Shown here one piece after another: positions 42,653 through 52,886 of a stretch of DNA of 64,000 nt. The stretch is taken from contig NC_087063.1 of assembly GCF_963678635.1 (NCBI RefSeq), positions 72,683,617 to 72,747,616 on the forward strand, given 5' to 3'. Position 1 is the first letter of the stretch. The number at the start of each line of letters is the position of its first letter. The notes under the pieces were generated by a model. It searched no databases and was not told the origin of the DNA. It worked only from the letters and a program-made list of their open reading frames with translations. The stretch is from Symsagittifera roscoffensis. Its lineage: Eukaryota > Xenacoelomorpha > Acoela > Convolutidae. A program made the position numbers and the translations under genes.

Positions 42653-42946
42653 CTAGGAGGGCCTGAGCAATTTCCACACCACTCCCAGATTCGTGGTCAA
42701 CATGCCGTTCCCGTTACCCATTTTTAGCTCTACTCTTTTACTTGAGCGTGGCACACTTATTACTTCCGGTGTTCTCTCAAGAATCAAACCTAGACTAGGT
42801 CTCTCTCTTTCCACAGGGTCTATCTCCATTATCCTCTCTGTCCAGAACTTCAGCAGCTCCGCCACCTCATAGTTTCTATGGGCACCTCCATCTTCTAAGT
42901 CTAGGAAAGGGTTGTATGCCATCCCCATCACTCCAGACACATACTG
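42653..42946 (-). pseudogene. ORF2 segment, element C (95 codons, ends at TAG)
   Basis: Equivalent to B 27590-27880: MSGVMGMAYNPF, ELLKFWTERI against VLNFWVERI, PSLGLILE against PKLGIILE, VVWKLLRPS against TMWELMKPS. The stop after RPS replaces a Trp codon of B (PSWCPHP), a single-base change. Confidence 0.8.
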
Positions 42947-43482
42947 TTACTCTCCCTTCTTGTTGGGTTTCAAGTACTCTCCTGAAGAAGCCGAGTTACG
43001 GTGAACGTCGTGTTTCTCCTCGAACTTCTTGTTATAGAATCTCCGTATCTCATCTAACTTCCTGTGGCTCTCTAGAGATTGCCTAGAACCATCTTCCTTT
43101 TCTATCCCAGTACTCTGGTACACATTCAAGATGACTGTGGAGACTCTCCTTTCCAGCGTCTTGCTTCCAATTGCTCTCTGGTGACATGCTAGGATGGTAC
43201 TGTCAGTCATCATCGACATTGTCCATCTCAAGAAACAGGTAGCATCTTTCCTTCTTGTCAGACTCAAGCCTGAGTTGTCCCTAGCAACGTGCTGCATCAG
43301 CATTCGATATACCTCTAGATTCTTGCCTCCCAACTTCAACTTGTCGTACGAAGTCAGTGTCTCTAACTCTATCCCCTACAAGCTCCACGCGAACATCAGT
43401 TGTCCTGCGGTCCTAATGAAGGGATTCGCCATCAACGGCGATGCCGATGAGGATGTTCTCATCGCTTCTTCAAAATGATCTT
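42947..43482 (-). pseudogene. ORF2 segment, element C, up to the gap
   Basis: Equivalent to B from about 27060 to 27590. ORF at 42947-43339 reads LTRRKDATCFLRW, HRKLDEIRRFYNKKF (B: YRKLEEVRRYSNKEL). It is closed by a TGA/TAA-type stop before QYVSG. Upstream of 43339 the frame continues with a stop as ANPFIRTAGQLMFAWSL, like AHPCTRTDLQVRLAWCL of B. The N-run begins at 43483. Confidence 0.75.
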
Positions 43483-43682
43483 NNNNNNNNNNNNNNNNNN
43501 NNNNNNNNNNNNNNNNNNNNNNNNNNNNNNNNNNNNNNNNNNNNNNNNNNNNNNNNNNNNNNNNNNNNNNNNNNNNNNNNNNNNNNNNNNNNNNNNNNNN
43601 NNNNNNNNNNNNNNNNNNNNNNNNNNNNNNNNNNNNNNNNNNNNNNNNNNNNNNNNNNNNNNNNNNNNNNNNNNNNNNNNNN
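43483..43682. other. Assembly gap (200 N)
   Basis: Exactly 200 N, a conventional placeholder. It separates element C from the minisatellite, so the real distance is unknown and the rest of C may be missing. Confidence 0.99.
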
Positions 43683-44532
43683 CTTGGGACAGTGGTCTTG
43701 GGACACTGGTCTTGGGACAGTGGTCTTGGGACAGTGGTCTTGGGACACTTGTCTTGGGACAGTTGTCTTGGGACAGTGGTCTTGGGACAGTGGTCTTGGG
43801 ACAGTGGTCTTGGGACAGTGGTCTTGGGACACTGGTCTTGGGACAGTAGTCTTGGGACAGTAGTCTTGGGACAGCAGTTTTAGGACAGTAGTCTTGGGAC
43901 AGTAGTCTTGGGACAGTGGTCTTGGGACACTGGTCTTGGACAGTGGTCTTGGGCGCTGGTCTTGGGAAAATGGTCTTGGACAGTGGTCTTGAACAGTGGT
44001 CTTGGGACACTGGTCTTGGGAAAGTAGTCTTGGGACAGTGGTCTTGGGACACTGGTCTTGGGACAGTGGTCTTGGGACACTGGTCATGGGCGCTGGTCTT
44101 GGGAAAGTGGTCTTGGGACAGTGGTCTGGAACAGTGGTCTTGGGACACTGGTCTTGGGACAGTAGTCTTGGGACAGTGGTCTTGGGACACTGGTCTTGGG
44201 ACAGTGGTCTTGGGACAGTGGTCTTAGGACAGTGGTCTTGGGACACTGGTCTTGAACAGTGGTCTTGGGACACTGGTCTTGGGACAGTAGTCTTGGGACA
44301 GTGGTCTTGGGACACTGGTCTTGGGACAGTGGTCTTGGGACAGTGGTCTTGGGACAGTGGTCTTGAACAGTGGTCTTGGGACACTGGTCTTGGGACAGTA
44401 GTCTTGGGACAGTGGTCTTGGGACAATGGTCTTGGGACAGTGGTCTTGGGACAGTGGTCTTGGGACACTGGTCTTGAACAGTGGTCTTGGGACACTGGTC
44501 TTGGGACAGTAGTCTTGGGACAGTGGTCTTGG
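43683..44532. repeat. 14-bp minisatellite, block 1
   Basis: About 60 copies of CTTGGGACAGTGGT and variants (ACACTGGT, ACAGTAGT, AACAGTGGT, GCGCTGGT). The unit has no stop in any frame on either strand and 14 is not a multiple of three, so open frames of hundreds of codons appear on both strands without meaning. The left end is at the assembly gap. Confidence 0.97.
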
Positions 44533-44774
44533 GTAACTAGGGGGACAAAAACAAGAAAAAAGTATAGAAAAAGGAACAAAAACCATAAAACAAAAAATGA
44601 CAGTGACATTGATACCAGATTAGTTGGATCAAACCTTTATATTAATTAAATAGTATACCCATACTGTTTTATAAGACCGATCGTTTCAATCAATCTAGCA
44701 ATCTAAACCAGTAACTTCAATAAGGTGCCCAAGTGAAGGGCGTTGTTAAGGGTTTTCAGATAGCTTGCAACCTA
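44533..44774. other. Spacer with no feature seen
   Basis: AT-rich sequence between the minisatellite and the 69-bp repeats, without ORF or motif that I can support. Confidence 0.5.
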
Positions 44775-44972
44775 GCCGGACCACTAGGAAACTTGACTGG
44801 AAGAGGTGTCCAGCCGAGTGGGAAAGTGGTTCACAAGGACAGAGCCGGACCACTAGGAGAATTGACTGGAAGAGGTGTCCAGCCGAGTGGGAAAGTGGTT
44901 CACAAGGACTGAGCTTAACCGCTAGGAGACTTGACTGGAAGAGGTGACCAGCCAAATGGGAAAGAGGTGCTG
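44775..44972. repeat. 69-bp tandem repeat, about 2.8 copies
   Basis: GCCGGACCACTAGGAAAC starts at 44775, again at 44844 and, diverged, at 44913. Because 69 is 23 codons, the plus frame is open across all copies with a repeated peptide containing LDWKRCPAEWESGSQG. Open for only 60 codons and without context, so I treat it as a minisatellite. Confidence 0.85.
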
Positions 44973-45879
44973 GTGTCAAGTGCAGTGCAAGTCAAGGGGA
45001 CAACCAGCACGGGATCGCAACAAGAGGAGAACGCACACGGGTTTTCTCAAGTTGGACAAACGGGTATCGTTAAGATCCACATTACATTATAAGAAATAAG
45101 TGTAAAATTGGATAAGCGGAGCCCCATTGTTTTGAGGAAGTTTTTACACAAGCAGGCCTGGAAACAGGTCTACGGTTTTCTCTCGAAAGGTTTAGCACCC
45201 GGCGCTTAAGGGATTTTTCGGCTTAAGAGGGGAGCTAAAGAGGGGGGGGGGTTAGAAGGGGGGCTGGTTAGGTTAAAGGTTGGTGGTTGTAAAGTGTAAA
45301 AAGGGGGGACACATTAGAGTAATTAATTGTTCGGCATCGTCGATTTAGTTATATTAGATACTTACACGCGTTGGTTATAAGAAGCGGATATTCAAATTTA
45401 ACATCGAGTTAAGGTAGGCACCCTGATCGGATCGGTAGGGGGGAACGGACATAGACAGTTTTTGTGATACCCCATAAGATCGCTAGCAGGGGGGAGGAAA
45501 ACGCGTGGCAATCGGGTACCAGAAATTTTTTCGGACAAAGGTTGACATCAGTCAGCTCTGAATTTTAGGTGGGTTCATCTCTCTGTTTTTGAAGATTTTC
45601 CTGTTTAAATTTTTACGTTTTGGTGAAAATTTGTTGTAAGTATTTGAACGAACAGGTGATCACAAGATACCTGCGAAGAAGTTGGGGTTTCAAATAGCCT
45701 GAAACAACGAAAGGGAGATAAATACAGGAGGGTCACTATTTGGATTTTGGCCATTAAAATAGGGATTTTGGGAAAATTTTTACTAGAGCTCAAGTGGTGG
45801 TACACGGTAGAATGGTTCTAAAAAGTCCCCACAACGAAGAAGAAGAGATCCTAATATCCAGACACTTAGTGACAAGTCT
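44973..45879. other. Spacer with G-rich tracts
   Basis: About 900 bp between tandem blocks. It contains a run of ten G at 45244-45253 and several G5-G6 runs (45255-45310, 45436-45500), so the plus strand could form G-quadruplexes. No gene supported. Confidence 0.5.
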
Positions 45880-48800
45880 TGGGACAGTACCGAAGAAGTC
45901 TTGGGACATTGCAGTCTGGGGACGGTCATGGAGCAGTACAGTCTTGGGTAGTCTTGGGACAGTGCAGTTTTGGGACAGTCTTGGGACGGTGCAGTCTTGG
46001 GACCGTCTTGGGCCAGAGCAGTCTTGGTACGACACAGTATTGGGACACTGGTCTTGGGACAGTAGTCTTGGGACAGCAGTCTTGGGACAGTGGTCTTGGG
46101 ACAGTGGTCTTGGGACAGTGGTCTTGGGACAGTGGTCTTGGGACAGTGGTCTTGGGACAGTGGTCTTGGGACAGTGGTCTTGGGACAGTGGTCTTGGGAC
46201 AGTGGTCTTGGGACAGTGGTCTTGGGACAGTGGTCTTGGGACAGTGGTCTTGGGACACTGGTCTTGGACAGTGGTCTTGGGACACTGGTCTTGGGACAGT
46301 GGTATTGTGACAGTGGTCTTGGGACAGTGGTCTTGGGACACTGGTCTTGGGACAGTGGTCTTGGGACACTGGTCTTGGGACAGTTGTCTTGGGACAGTGG
46401 TCTTGGGACAGTGGTCTTGGGACACTGGTCTTGGGACACTGGTCTTGGGACAGTGGTCTTGGGACAGTGGTCTTGGGACAGTGGTCTTGGGACACTGGTC
46501 TTGGGACAGTGGTCTTGGGACACTGGTCTTGGGACAGTAGTCTTGGGACAGTAGTCTTGGGACAGCAGTCTTAGGACAGTAGTCTTGGGACAGTAGTCTT
46601 GGGACAGTGGTCTTGGGACACTGGCCTTGGGACAGTGGTCTTGGGCGCTGGTCTTGGGAAAGTGGTCTTGGGACAGTGGTCTTGAACAGTCGTCTTGGGA
46701 CACTGGTCTTGGGACAGTAGTCTTGGGACAGTGGTCTTGGGACACTGGTCTTGGGACAGTGGTCTTGGGACACTGGTCTTGGACAGTGGTCTTAGGACAG
46801 TGGTCTTGGGACACTGGTCTTGAACAGTGGTCTTGGGACACTGGTCTTGGGACAGTAGTCTTGGGACAGTGGTCTTGGGACACTGGTCTTGGGACAGTGG
46901 TCTTGGGACAGTGGTCTTGGGACAGTGGTCTTGAACAGTGGTCTTGGGACACTGGTCTTGGGACACTGGTCTTGGGACAGTAGTCTTGCGACAGTGGTCT
47001 TGGGACAATGGTCTTGGGACAGTGGTCTTGGGACAGTGGTCTTGGGACACTGGTCTTGAACAGTGGTCTTGGGACAGTAGTCTTGGGACAGTGGTCTTGG
47101 GACACTGGTCTTGGGACAGTGGTCTTGGGACAGTGGTCTTGGGACACTGGTCATGGGACAGTGGTCTTGGGAAACTGGTCTTGGAACAGTGGTCTTGGGA
47201 CAGTGGTCTTGGGACAGTGGTCTTGGGACACTAACAAGAAGTACTGGGACAGCACTGAATAGTCTTGGGACAGTCTTGGGCCAGAGCAGTCTTGGTACGA
47301 CACAGTCTTGGGACACTGGTCTTGGGACAGTAATCTTGGGACAGCAGTCTTGGGACAGTGGTCTTGGGACAGTGGTCTTGGGACAGTGGTCTTGGGACAC
47401 TGGTCTTGGGACAGTGGTCGTGAGACACTGGTCTTGGGACAGTGGTCCTGGGACAGTGGTCTTGGGACACTGGTCTTGGGACAGTGGTCTTGGGACACTG
47501 GTCTTGGGACAGTGGTCTTGGGACAGTGGTCGTGGGACAGTGGTATTGGGACTTTGGTCTTGGGACAGTGGTCTTGGGACACTGGTCTTGGGACACTGGT
47601 CTTGGGACAGTGGTCTTGGGACAGTGGTATTGGGACTTTGGTCTTGGGACAGTGGTCTTGGGACACTGGTCTTGGGACACTGGTCTTGGGACAGTGGTCT
47701 TGGGACACTGGTCTTGGGACAGTGGTCTTGGCACAGTGGTCTTGGGACAGTGGTCTTGGGACACTGGTCTTGGGACACTGGTCTTGGGACAGTGGTCTTG
47801 GGACACTGGTCTTGGGACAGTGGTCTTGGGACAGTGGTCTTGGGACAGTGGTCTTGGGACAGTGGTCTTGGGACAGTGGTCTTGGGACACTGGTCTTGGG
47901 ACACTGGTCTTGGGACAGTGGTCTTGGGACACTGGTCTTGGGCGCTGGTCTTGGGAAAGTGGTCTTGGGACAGTGGTCTTGAACAGTCGTCTTGGGACAC
48001 TGGTCTTGGGACAGTAGTCTTGGGACAGTGGTCTTGGGACACTGGTCTTGGGACAGTGGTCTTGGGACACTGGTCTTGGACAGTGGTCTTAGGACAGTGG
48101 TCTTGGGACACTGGTCTTGAACAGTGGTCTTGGGACACTGGTCTTGGGACAGTAGTCTTGGGACAGTGGTCTTGGGACACTGGTCTTGGGACAGTGGTCT
48201 TGGGACAGTGGTCTTGGGACAGTGGTCTTGAACAGTGGTCTTGGGACACTGGTCTTGGGACACTGGTCTTGGGACAGTAGTCTTGCGACAGTGGTCTTGG
48301 GACAATGGTCTTGGGACAGTGGTCTTGGGACAGTGGTCTTGGGACACTGGTCTTGAACAGTGGTCTTGGGACAGTAGTCTTGGGACAGTGGTCTTGGGAC
48401 ACTGGTCTTGGGACAGTGGTCTTGGGACAGTGGTCTTGGGACACTGGTCATGGGACAGTGGTCTTGGGAAACTGGTCTTGGAACAGTGGTCTTGGGACAG
48501 TGGTCTTGGGACAGTGGTCTTGGGACACTAACAAGAAGTACTGGGACAGCACTGAATAGTCTTGGGACAGTCTTGGGCCAGAGCAGTCTTGGTACGACAC
48601 AGTCTTGGGACACTGGTCTTGGGACAGTAATCTTGGGACAGCAGTCTTAGGACAGTGGTCTTGGGACAGTGGTCTTGGGACAGTGGTCTTGGGACACTGG
48701 TCTTGGGACAGTGGTCGTGAGACACTGGTCTTGGGACAGTGGTCCTGGGACAGTGGTCTTGGGACACTGGTCTTGGGACAGTGGTCTTGGGACACTGGTC

Positions 48801-49290
48801 TTGGGACAGTGGTCTTGGGACAGTGGTCGTGGGACAGTGGTATTGGGACTTTGGTCTTGGGACAGTGGTCTTGGGACACTGGTCTTGGGACACTGGTCTT
48901 GGGACAGTGGTCTTGGGACACTGGTCTTGGGACAGTGGTCTTGGGACAGTGGTCTTGGGACAGTGGTCTTGGGACAGTGGTCTTGGGACAGTGGTCTTGG
49001 GACACTGGTCTTGGGACAGTGGTCTTGGGACACTGGTCTTAGGGCAAGGGTCTTGGGACAGTAGTCTTGGGACAGTGATCCTGGGACACTAGTCTTGGGA
49101 CAGTAGTCTTAGGGCAAGGGTCTTGGGACAGTAGTCTTGGGACAGTGGTCTTGGGACACTAGTCTTGGGACAGTAGTCTTGGGACAGTCGTCTTAGGGCA
49201 AGGGTCTTGGGACAGTGGTCTTGGGACACTAACAGAAAGTACTGGGACAGCACTGAATAGTCTTGGGACAGTAGAGAGGAAGTCTTGGAA
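45880..49290. repeat. 14-bp minisatellite, block 2, with a 1,297-bp higher-order repeat
   Basis: About 230 copies of the CTTGGGACAGTGGT family. A segment from about 46630 to 47927 is repeated from about 47927: GGCGCTGG occurs at 46644 and 47941, and AACAAGAAGTACTGGGACAGC at 47231 and 48528, both 1,297 bp apart. The edges contain longer-period variants (AGTCTTGGTACGACACAG; AAGTACTGGGACAGCACTGAATAG). All long frames here (up to 550 codons of PKTTVPRPLSQDHC type) are repeat artefacts. Confidence 0.97.
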
Positions 49291-49642
49291 CAGTATAAAG
49301 AAGGAGGGTGACGGTACTAAAGAGTACTTAGACAAGTTGAAGTAACCAATCACAAAATTAAATATTCTGACTTATCCTAAAAATCCGGTACTGTGGGGAT
49401 CAAGAACATATAGAACTTTCAAAAAATCTTAGGAAACGTTGTTTCTATTAAATTGTAAATTTCTTTTTATTAATTTTGTCAAAAGAGATTTTAACCTTAG
49501 AGTAGAACTTTGTATATAGTAATACTGTAAATAGGAACAATTGTAAATAAAAATATTGAGACGGAACAGGGTACCGGTGGCTGAAAAAAGATCTACTGAA
49601 TCAAGGACAAAATATAACTCGCCGCTACGTAAAACGACATCA
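49291..49642. other. Junction between minisatellite and element D
   Basis: The minisatellite ends in GTCTTGGAACAG near 49290 and AT-rich sequence follows. There is no LTR or leader like that of B here, so the 5' end of D is truncated, rearranged or of another type. The gag frame is open from 49556, first ATG at 49643. Confidence 0.5.
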
Positions 49643-50431
49643 ATGGGCCCAAATATAACAAAGAAGAACTTTTCAGTTAGCATGGTCAACACGAGGAGTA
49701 ATACAGAGAACAGAACAAAAGAGGGCACGGAAGGGAAACAAGCGGAACCCGCCATCGAGATTGACCTAGAAACACCAGACCAGAGTGTGGATGAGGTGGA
49801 AAAGAAGAGGACGGAGTCAACACCGATGATGAATGCAGAAGAACCAAATCCAAAGTCCATGGAGTTCTCACCGATAGACAATGTGGAAGACACAACAAGC
49901 AACACGCCAGAAACGGTGAAGGACGAGTCTCAAGCAAAAAGTACGTCTTTTACTGAAAGATTGGCGATAATGGTCGGGATGAAGTCGAGAGACGCAGCAG
50001 CGGAAGAACCGAAAGCCGAGAAAGGCAAAACATTCGGAAAAGTTTCCACGAAAACGACAGACACCGACCAAAACGAAGACCAGATTAGACGAGGGACAGC
50101 AGCCAACAACAGGGCAGCAGCTGACCATGAAACAACTACTCTTGAGCTAGGCGATTTGATGGCAAGGCTAGATCAGATCGACAAGAAACTGAAGCACAGC
50201 GAGGAGGATAGAGATGTGATTAGGAAAAAATTAAGAAACAATAAACATGAGTACCTGGACAGTTATTTCAATCTAGCGAAAGCGACAGAGGAAAGGCTTC
50301 AGCAGATGTCGGACAAGGTAGATACCACTGATGGAGAGCGAGACAAGAATATCAAAAAAGACATGCAAGAAATGAAGCAACGATATGACGCAGTGAATAG
50401 CCAGTTGGGGAGTTTGGAAACGAGAATGTAA
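49643..50431 (+). CDS. gag: Gag N-terminal part, element D
   Basis: 263 codons from the first ATG (frame open from 49556). Very rich in Glu, Lys, Thr and Ser, mostly disordered, with a helical stretch at its C-terminus (LMARLDQIDKKLKHSEEDRDVIRKKL; ATEERLQQMSDKVD) that looks like coiled coil. The frame closes at TAA 50429 and coding resembling gag of B resumes in another frame. The N-terminus is not alignable to B, which is usual for this fast-evolving part. Confidence 0.7.
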   Translation: MGPNITKKNFSVSMVNTRSNTENRTKEGTEGKQAEPAIEIDLETPDQSVDEVEKKRTESTPMMNAEEPNPKSMEFSPIDNVEDTTSNTPETVKDESQAKSTSFTERLAIMVGMKSRDAAAEEPKAEKGKTFGKVSTKTTDTDQNEDQIRRGTAANNRAAADHETTTLELGDLMARLDQIDKKLKHSEEDRDVIRKKLRNNKHEYLDSYFNLAKATEERLQQMSDKVDTTDGERDKNIKKDMQEMKQRYDAVNSQLGSLETRM

Positions 50432-50434
50432 ACG

Positions 50435-50749
50435 ATGAGTAGGGACCAGGCTGAGAGTTCATGTGCAATACAGGCAAAATTAGACGCCATCTTGAGGAAC
50501 TCAACGTCACAGGACAGGCCAGCAGCGGAGCGAAGGAAGGCAATAGAGTTGACTTCGTGGAACCACGACGGAACAAACGGCAGTCAACACCGTTACCATT
50601 ACCCCGGGATGCCGCGAGTACAGCACCGAGGGGGGGGGGAAAGCGATTATGAAAAGCGGAACAGCAAACACAACTAGTGGTCCAGGGGACTCCACGACTC
50701 ACAACAACGTGGGACCGGATGTCATGAGACGTGGGCAAGCACCTGGGAA
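50435..50749 (+). pseudogene. Gag middle part, element D (frameshifted)
   Basis: The frame from 50435 reads MSRDQAESSCAIQAKLDAILRNS, like RLDAKSDLMMRKLDAILNGS of B, so gag continues here in a shifted phase. It then runs into a G-rich site (GAGGGGGGGGGAAAG, 50627-50642), an obvious place for slippage, and closes at 50677. The main phase opens again before 50750. At least two frameshifts disrupt Gag in this copy. Confidence 0.7.
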
Positions 50750-51829
50750 ATGATGAACAGGACACTAGAAGCCTTCGCCAGAAGGAACACCGACTCGAGT
50801 GACAGAGGAAGCAACAAATCCAGGAAAACGTTCAAAAAACCGAAAGAATTCAAGGATGATTCAGATGGATGCATTGATACTTGGGTAGAAGTCATGAGGT
50901 TGCACTTGGAACAAGACAACTTGAACGATGAGAGGCAAGCATGCACAGCGATACTAAGCAACTTGGAAGGCACAGCATTGAAATGCGTGGTTGCGAAGAA
51001 GGAAGCGGAACGCGACACTGCTGATAAAACCTTCGAGATATTGTTAAATCGATTCGGGTCAGGCATGAAGGGTCATCAAGCGATGATGCGATTTGAAAAG
51101 AGAAGGCAAAGGGACGATGAATCGATAGACAGGTTCCTAGATGATCTTGAGAGCTTGAGACGAAGGAGTGACCCGGAAGAGTCCACCAATAGAAGGAAAT
51201 TTAGCATCGCCTCGAAGTTCATTGATGGGGTAAAGAGTGATGACTTGAGAACAATGTTAGCAACATACTATACATTATCGAAAGACAGTGCACCGACTCC
51301 AGAAGAGATGAGACAGAAGTCAAGAGAGTTCATGCCAATGAAACCCAAGAAATACTCGTATTCAGAAAACAGGAACACGCAAGGGGGAAGTCAACCGCAG
51401 AGGTCGTCATGGTACAAACCTAGAGATGACATGGACAAGCGCAGATCATGCGCGAACTGCGGGTCGGCGGATCACCACGTGGCTGACTGCACAACATACA
51501 AACAAGGCATGAAGAGTCTAGGATATGCACCAGATGAGGAGGACATGAGCCAAATGGAGGAACACGAGTACTATAGTGGCTTAATCATCAAGATAGGCGC
51601 AAGATGCTTCTTCTGTAACCAGGAGGGGCACTTCCGAATGGATTGTCCCTTGTTCTGGGAAGCGGTCAAGGACCAGAGTCACCCTAAACATAAGTTGGCA
51701 TTAGCGGCTGTGCAGAATCAGCGGAACAGGCAAAACGAATTTGAATCGAGGAACTTAGGAGCACCAAGCCGACGAAGACAGGCCGACGGAATTGCCGACG
51801 AAGACAGTGAAAGCTGTATCACATGTTAA
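50750..51829 (+). CDS. gag: Gag capsid and nucleocapsid, element D
   Basis: 359 codons. Residues 35-165 match the gag domain of B (DGCIDTWVEVMRLH, FEILLNRFGSGMKGHQAMMRFEKRRQRDDESIDRFLDDL). Then come two CCHC zinc knuckles: CANCGSADHHVADC near residue 233 and CFFCNQEGHFRMDC near residue 285, both CX2CX4HX4C. These bind RNA during packaging. The frame ends at TAA 51827, overlapping the next frame (51792), which carries the link to protease. B has no such knuckles because its gag is truncated by the pol deletion. Confidence 0.93.
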   Translation: MMNRTLEAFARRNTDSSDRGSNKSRKTFKKPKEFKDDSDGCIDTWVEVMRLHLEQDNLNDERQACTAILSNLEGTALKCVVAKKEAERDTADKTFEILLNRFGSGMKGHQAMMRFEKRRQRDDESIDRFLDDLESLRRRSDPEESTNRRKFSIASKFIDGVKSDDLRTMLATYYTLSKDSAPTPEEMRQKSREFMPMKPKKYSYSENRNTQGGSQPQRSSWYKPRDDMDKRRSCANCGSADHHVADCTTYKQGMKSLGYAPDEEDMSQMEEHEYYSGLIIKIGARCFFCNQEGHFRMDCPLFWEAVKDQSHPKHKLALAAVQNQRNRQNEFESRNLGAPSRRRQADGIADEDSESCITC

Positions 51830-52367
51830 TGATGCCATAGAATCCGCGGCAGGGAACTCTCTAGAGATAAATTATGAGAAAGCGGCGACGGAAGCAATTG
51901 CCAAAGTGAAACAGGACCTGGCTGCGAAAGAAATAGAGCAACGACTAAAGCTGGAGATAGAAAGACAGAATTTTAACGAAGCATTAACTGGATCGAACCA
52001 AGCACCAGAAGCTGTACCGGGCTCAACAAAGACCGGGAATTGTAACACTGTAAAAATGATTACGGGAAAGCCATTCGGCATATCGAGAATCGGGGCTAGA
52101 ATAATGTCGATAATCACAGTGGGCGGCCACGAGGTAACCAGAAACTTGAGCGAACCGAGTGACCAGACAGTAATGCATATTGATGTGTACGCAGATTACT
52201 TGAGTCGTATAAGCCCACAAACGACTTCTAGAGCGCTGAGAGCACTACTCACGAGAGGGGGCAGCAAGTCGGTACGTGTTGATAACAGGTATACTGAAGC
52301 TTATGGTCCACACGAGGTGATGCTAAGGTGCAAGATGTTTCTTCTGCAATTAGGAAGGGAACTTTAG
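51792..52367 (+). pseudogene. Gag-protease linker, duplicate 1, element D
   Basis: Open frame overlapping the gag end by 38 bases, phase +1 relative to gag. It carries TKTVKAVSHVNDAIESAAGN, EINYEKAATEAIAKVKQ, GARIMSIITVGGHEVTRNL and MHIDVYADYL. These blocks are also seen in duplicate 2 and in element A. It ends where the duplication re-enters the zinc-knuckle sequence (RCKMFLLQ is the knuckle read in the wrong phase). No protease box in this part. Confidence 0.75.
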
Positions 52368-52886
52368 GATGGATTGTCCTTTGTTTTGGGAGGCGGTCAA
52401 GAACCAGAGTCACCCCAAACATAAATTGACATTAGCGGCGGTGCAGAATCAGCGAAATAGACAAACCGAGTTTGAAGCAAAAAAACTTAGAAGCACCGAG
52501 TACGGAACTGTCAACGAAGACAGTGAAGGCGGTAACGCAGGCTAACAATGCGATAGAGGCCACGGCCAAGAACGCCCTAGAGATAAATTATGAGAAAGCG
52601 GCGTCAGAGGCGATCAACAAGGTGAAACAGGACCTAGCAACAAAGGACCGAACAACGACTAAAGCAAGAGATCGAAAGACAGAAAATTAACGAGGCATTA
52701 GGTTGCTCGCAGTCAATACCAGAGGCTGTAGCGGGGTCGACAAAAAGTGGAAGCTGCAACACTGTAAAAATGGTGACGGGGAAGCCATTCGGCTTAACGA
52801 AGATCGGAGCCAGAATAATGTCAATAATCACCGTGGGCGGCCATGAGGTTACGAGAAACTTGAGCGAACCTAGCGACTAGACAATA
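52330..52886 (+). pseudogene. Gag end and linker, duplicate 2, element D
   Basis: Starts with the broken second knuckle, continues as NLEAPSTELSTKTVKAVTQ in the 52472-52690 frame, then changes frame after DLATKD and again at a TAG at 52878 before MHIDVYADYL. An extra base in an A run near 52477-52483 causes the first shift. Confidence 0.75.

Larger units (their letters stand above)
39556..43482 (-). mobile_element. Element C: 3' part of a third family member
   Basis: Minus-strand order is ORF2 C-terminal half (43482 down to 40984), 3' untranslated region, PPT and LTR (40451 down to 39556). The PPT and LTR ends match element B, and ORF2 aligns throughout. The 5' side is lost in the assembly gap at 43483. 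Several stops and frameshifts show that it is inactive. Confidence 0.9.

Noticed and set aside
44765-44947. Plus-strand ORF with a 23-residue repeat
   Set aside because: Only 60 codons long, in a 69-bp minisatellite, with no supporting context.
45783-49092. Many long ORFs on both strands (up to 550 codons) in the minisatellite
   Set aside because: The 14-bp unit lacks stops in every frame; the ORFs overlap each other on both strands and are repeat artefacts.
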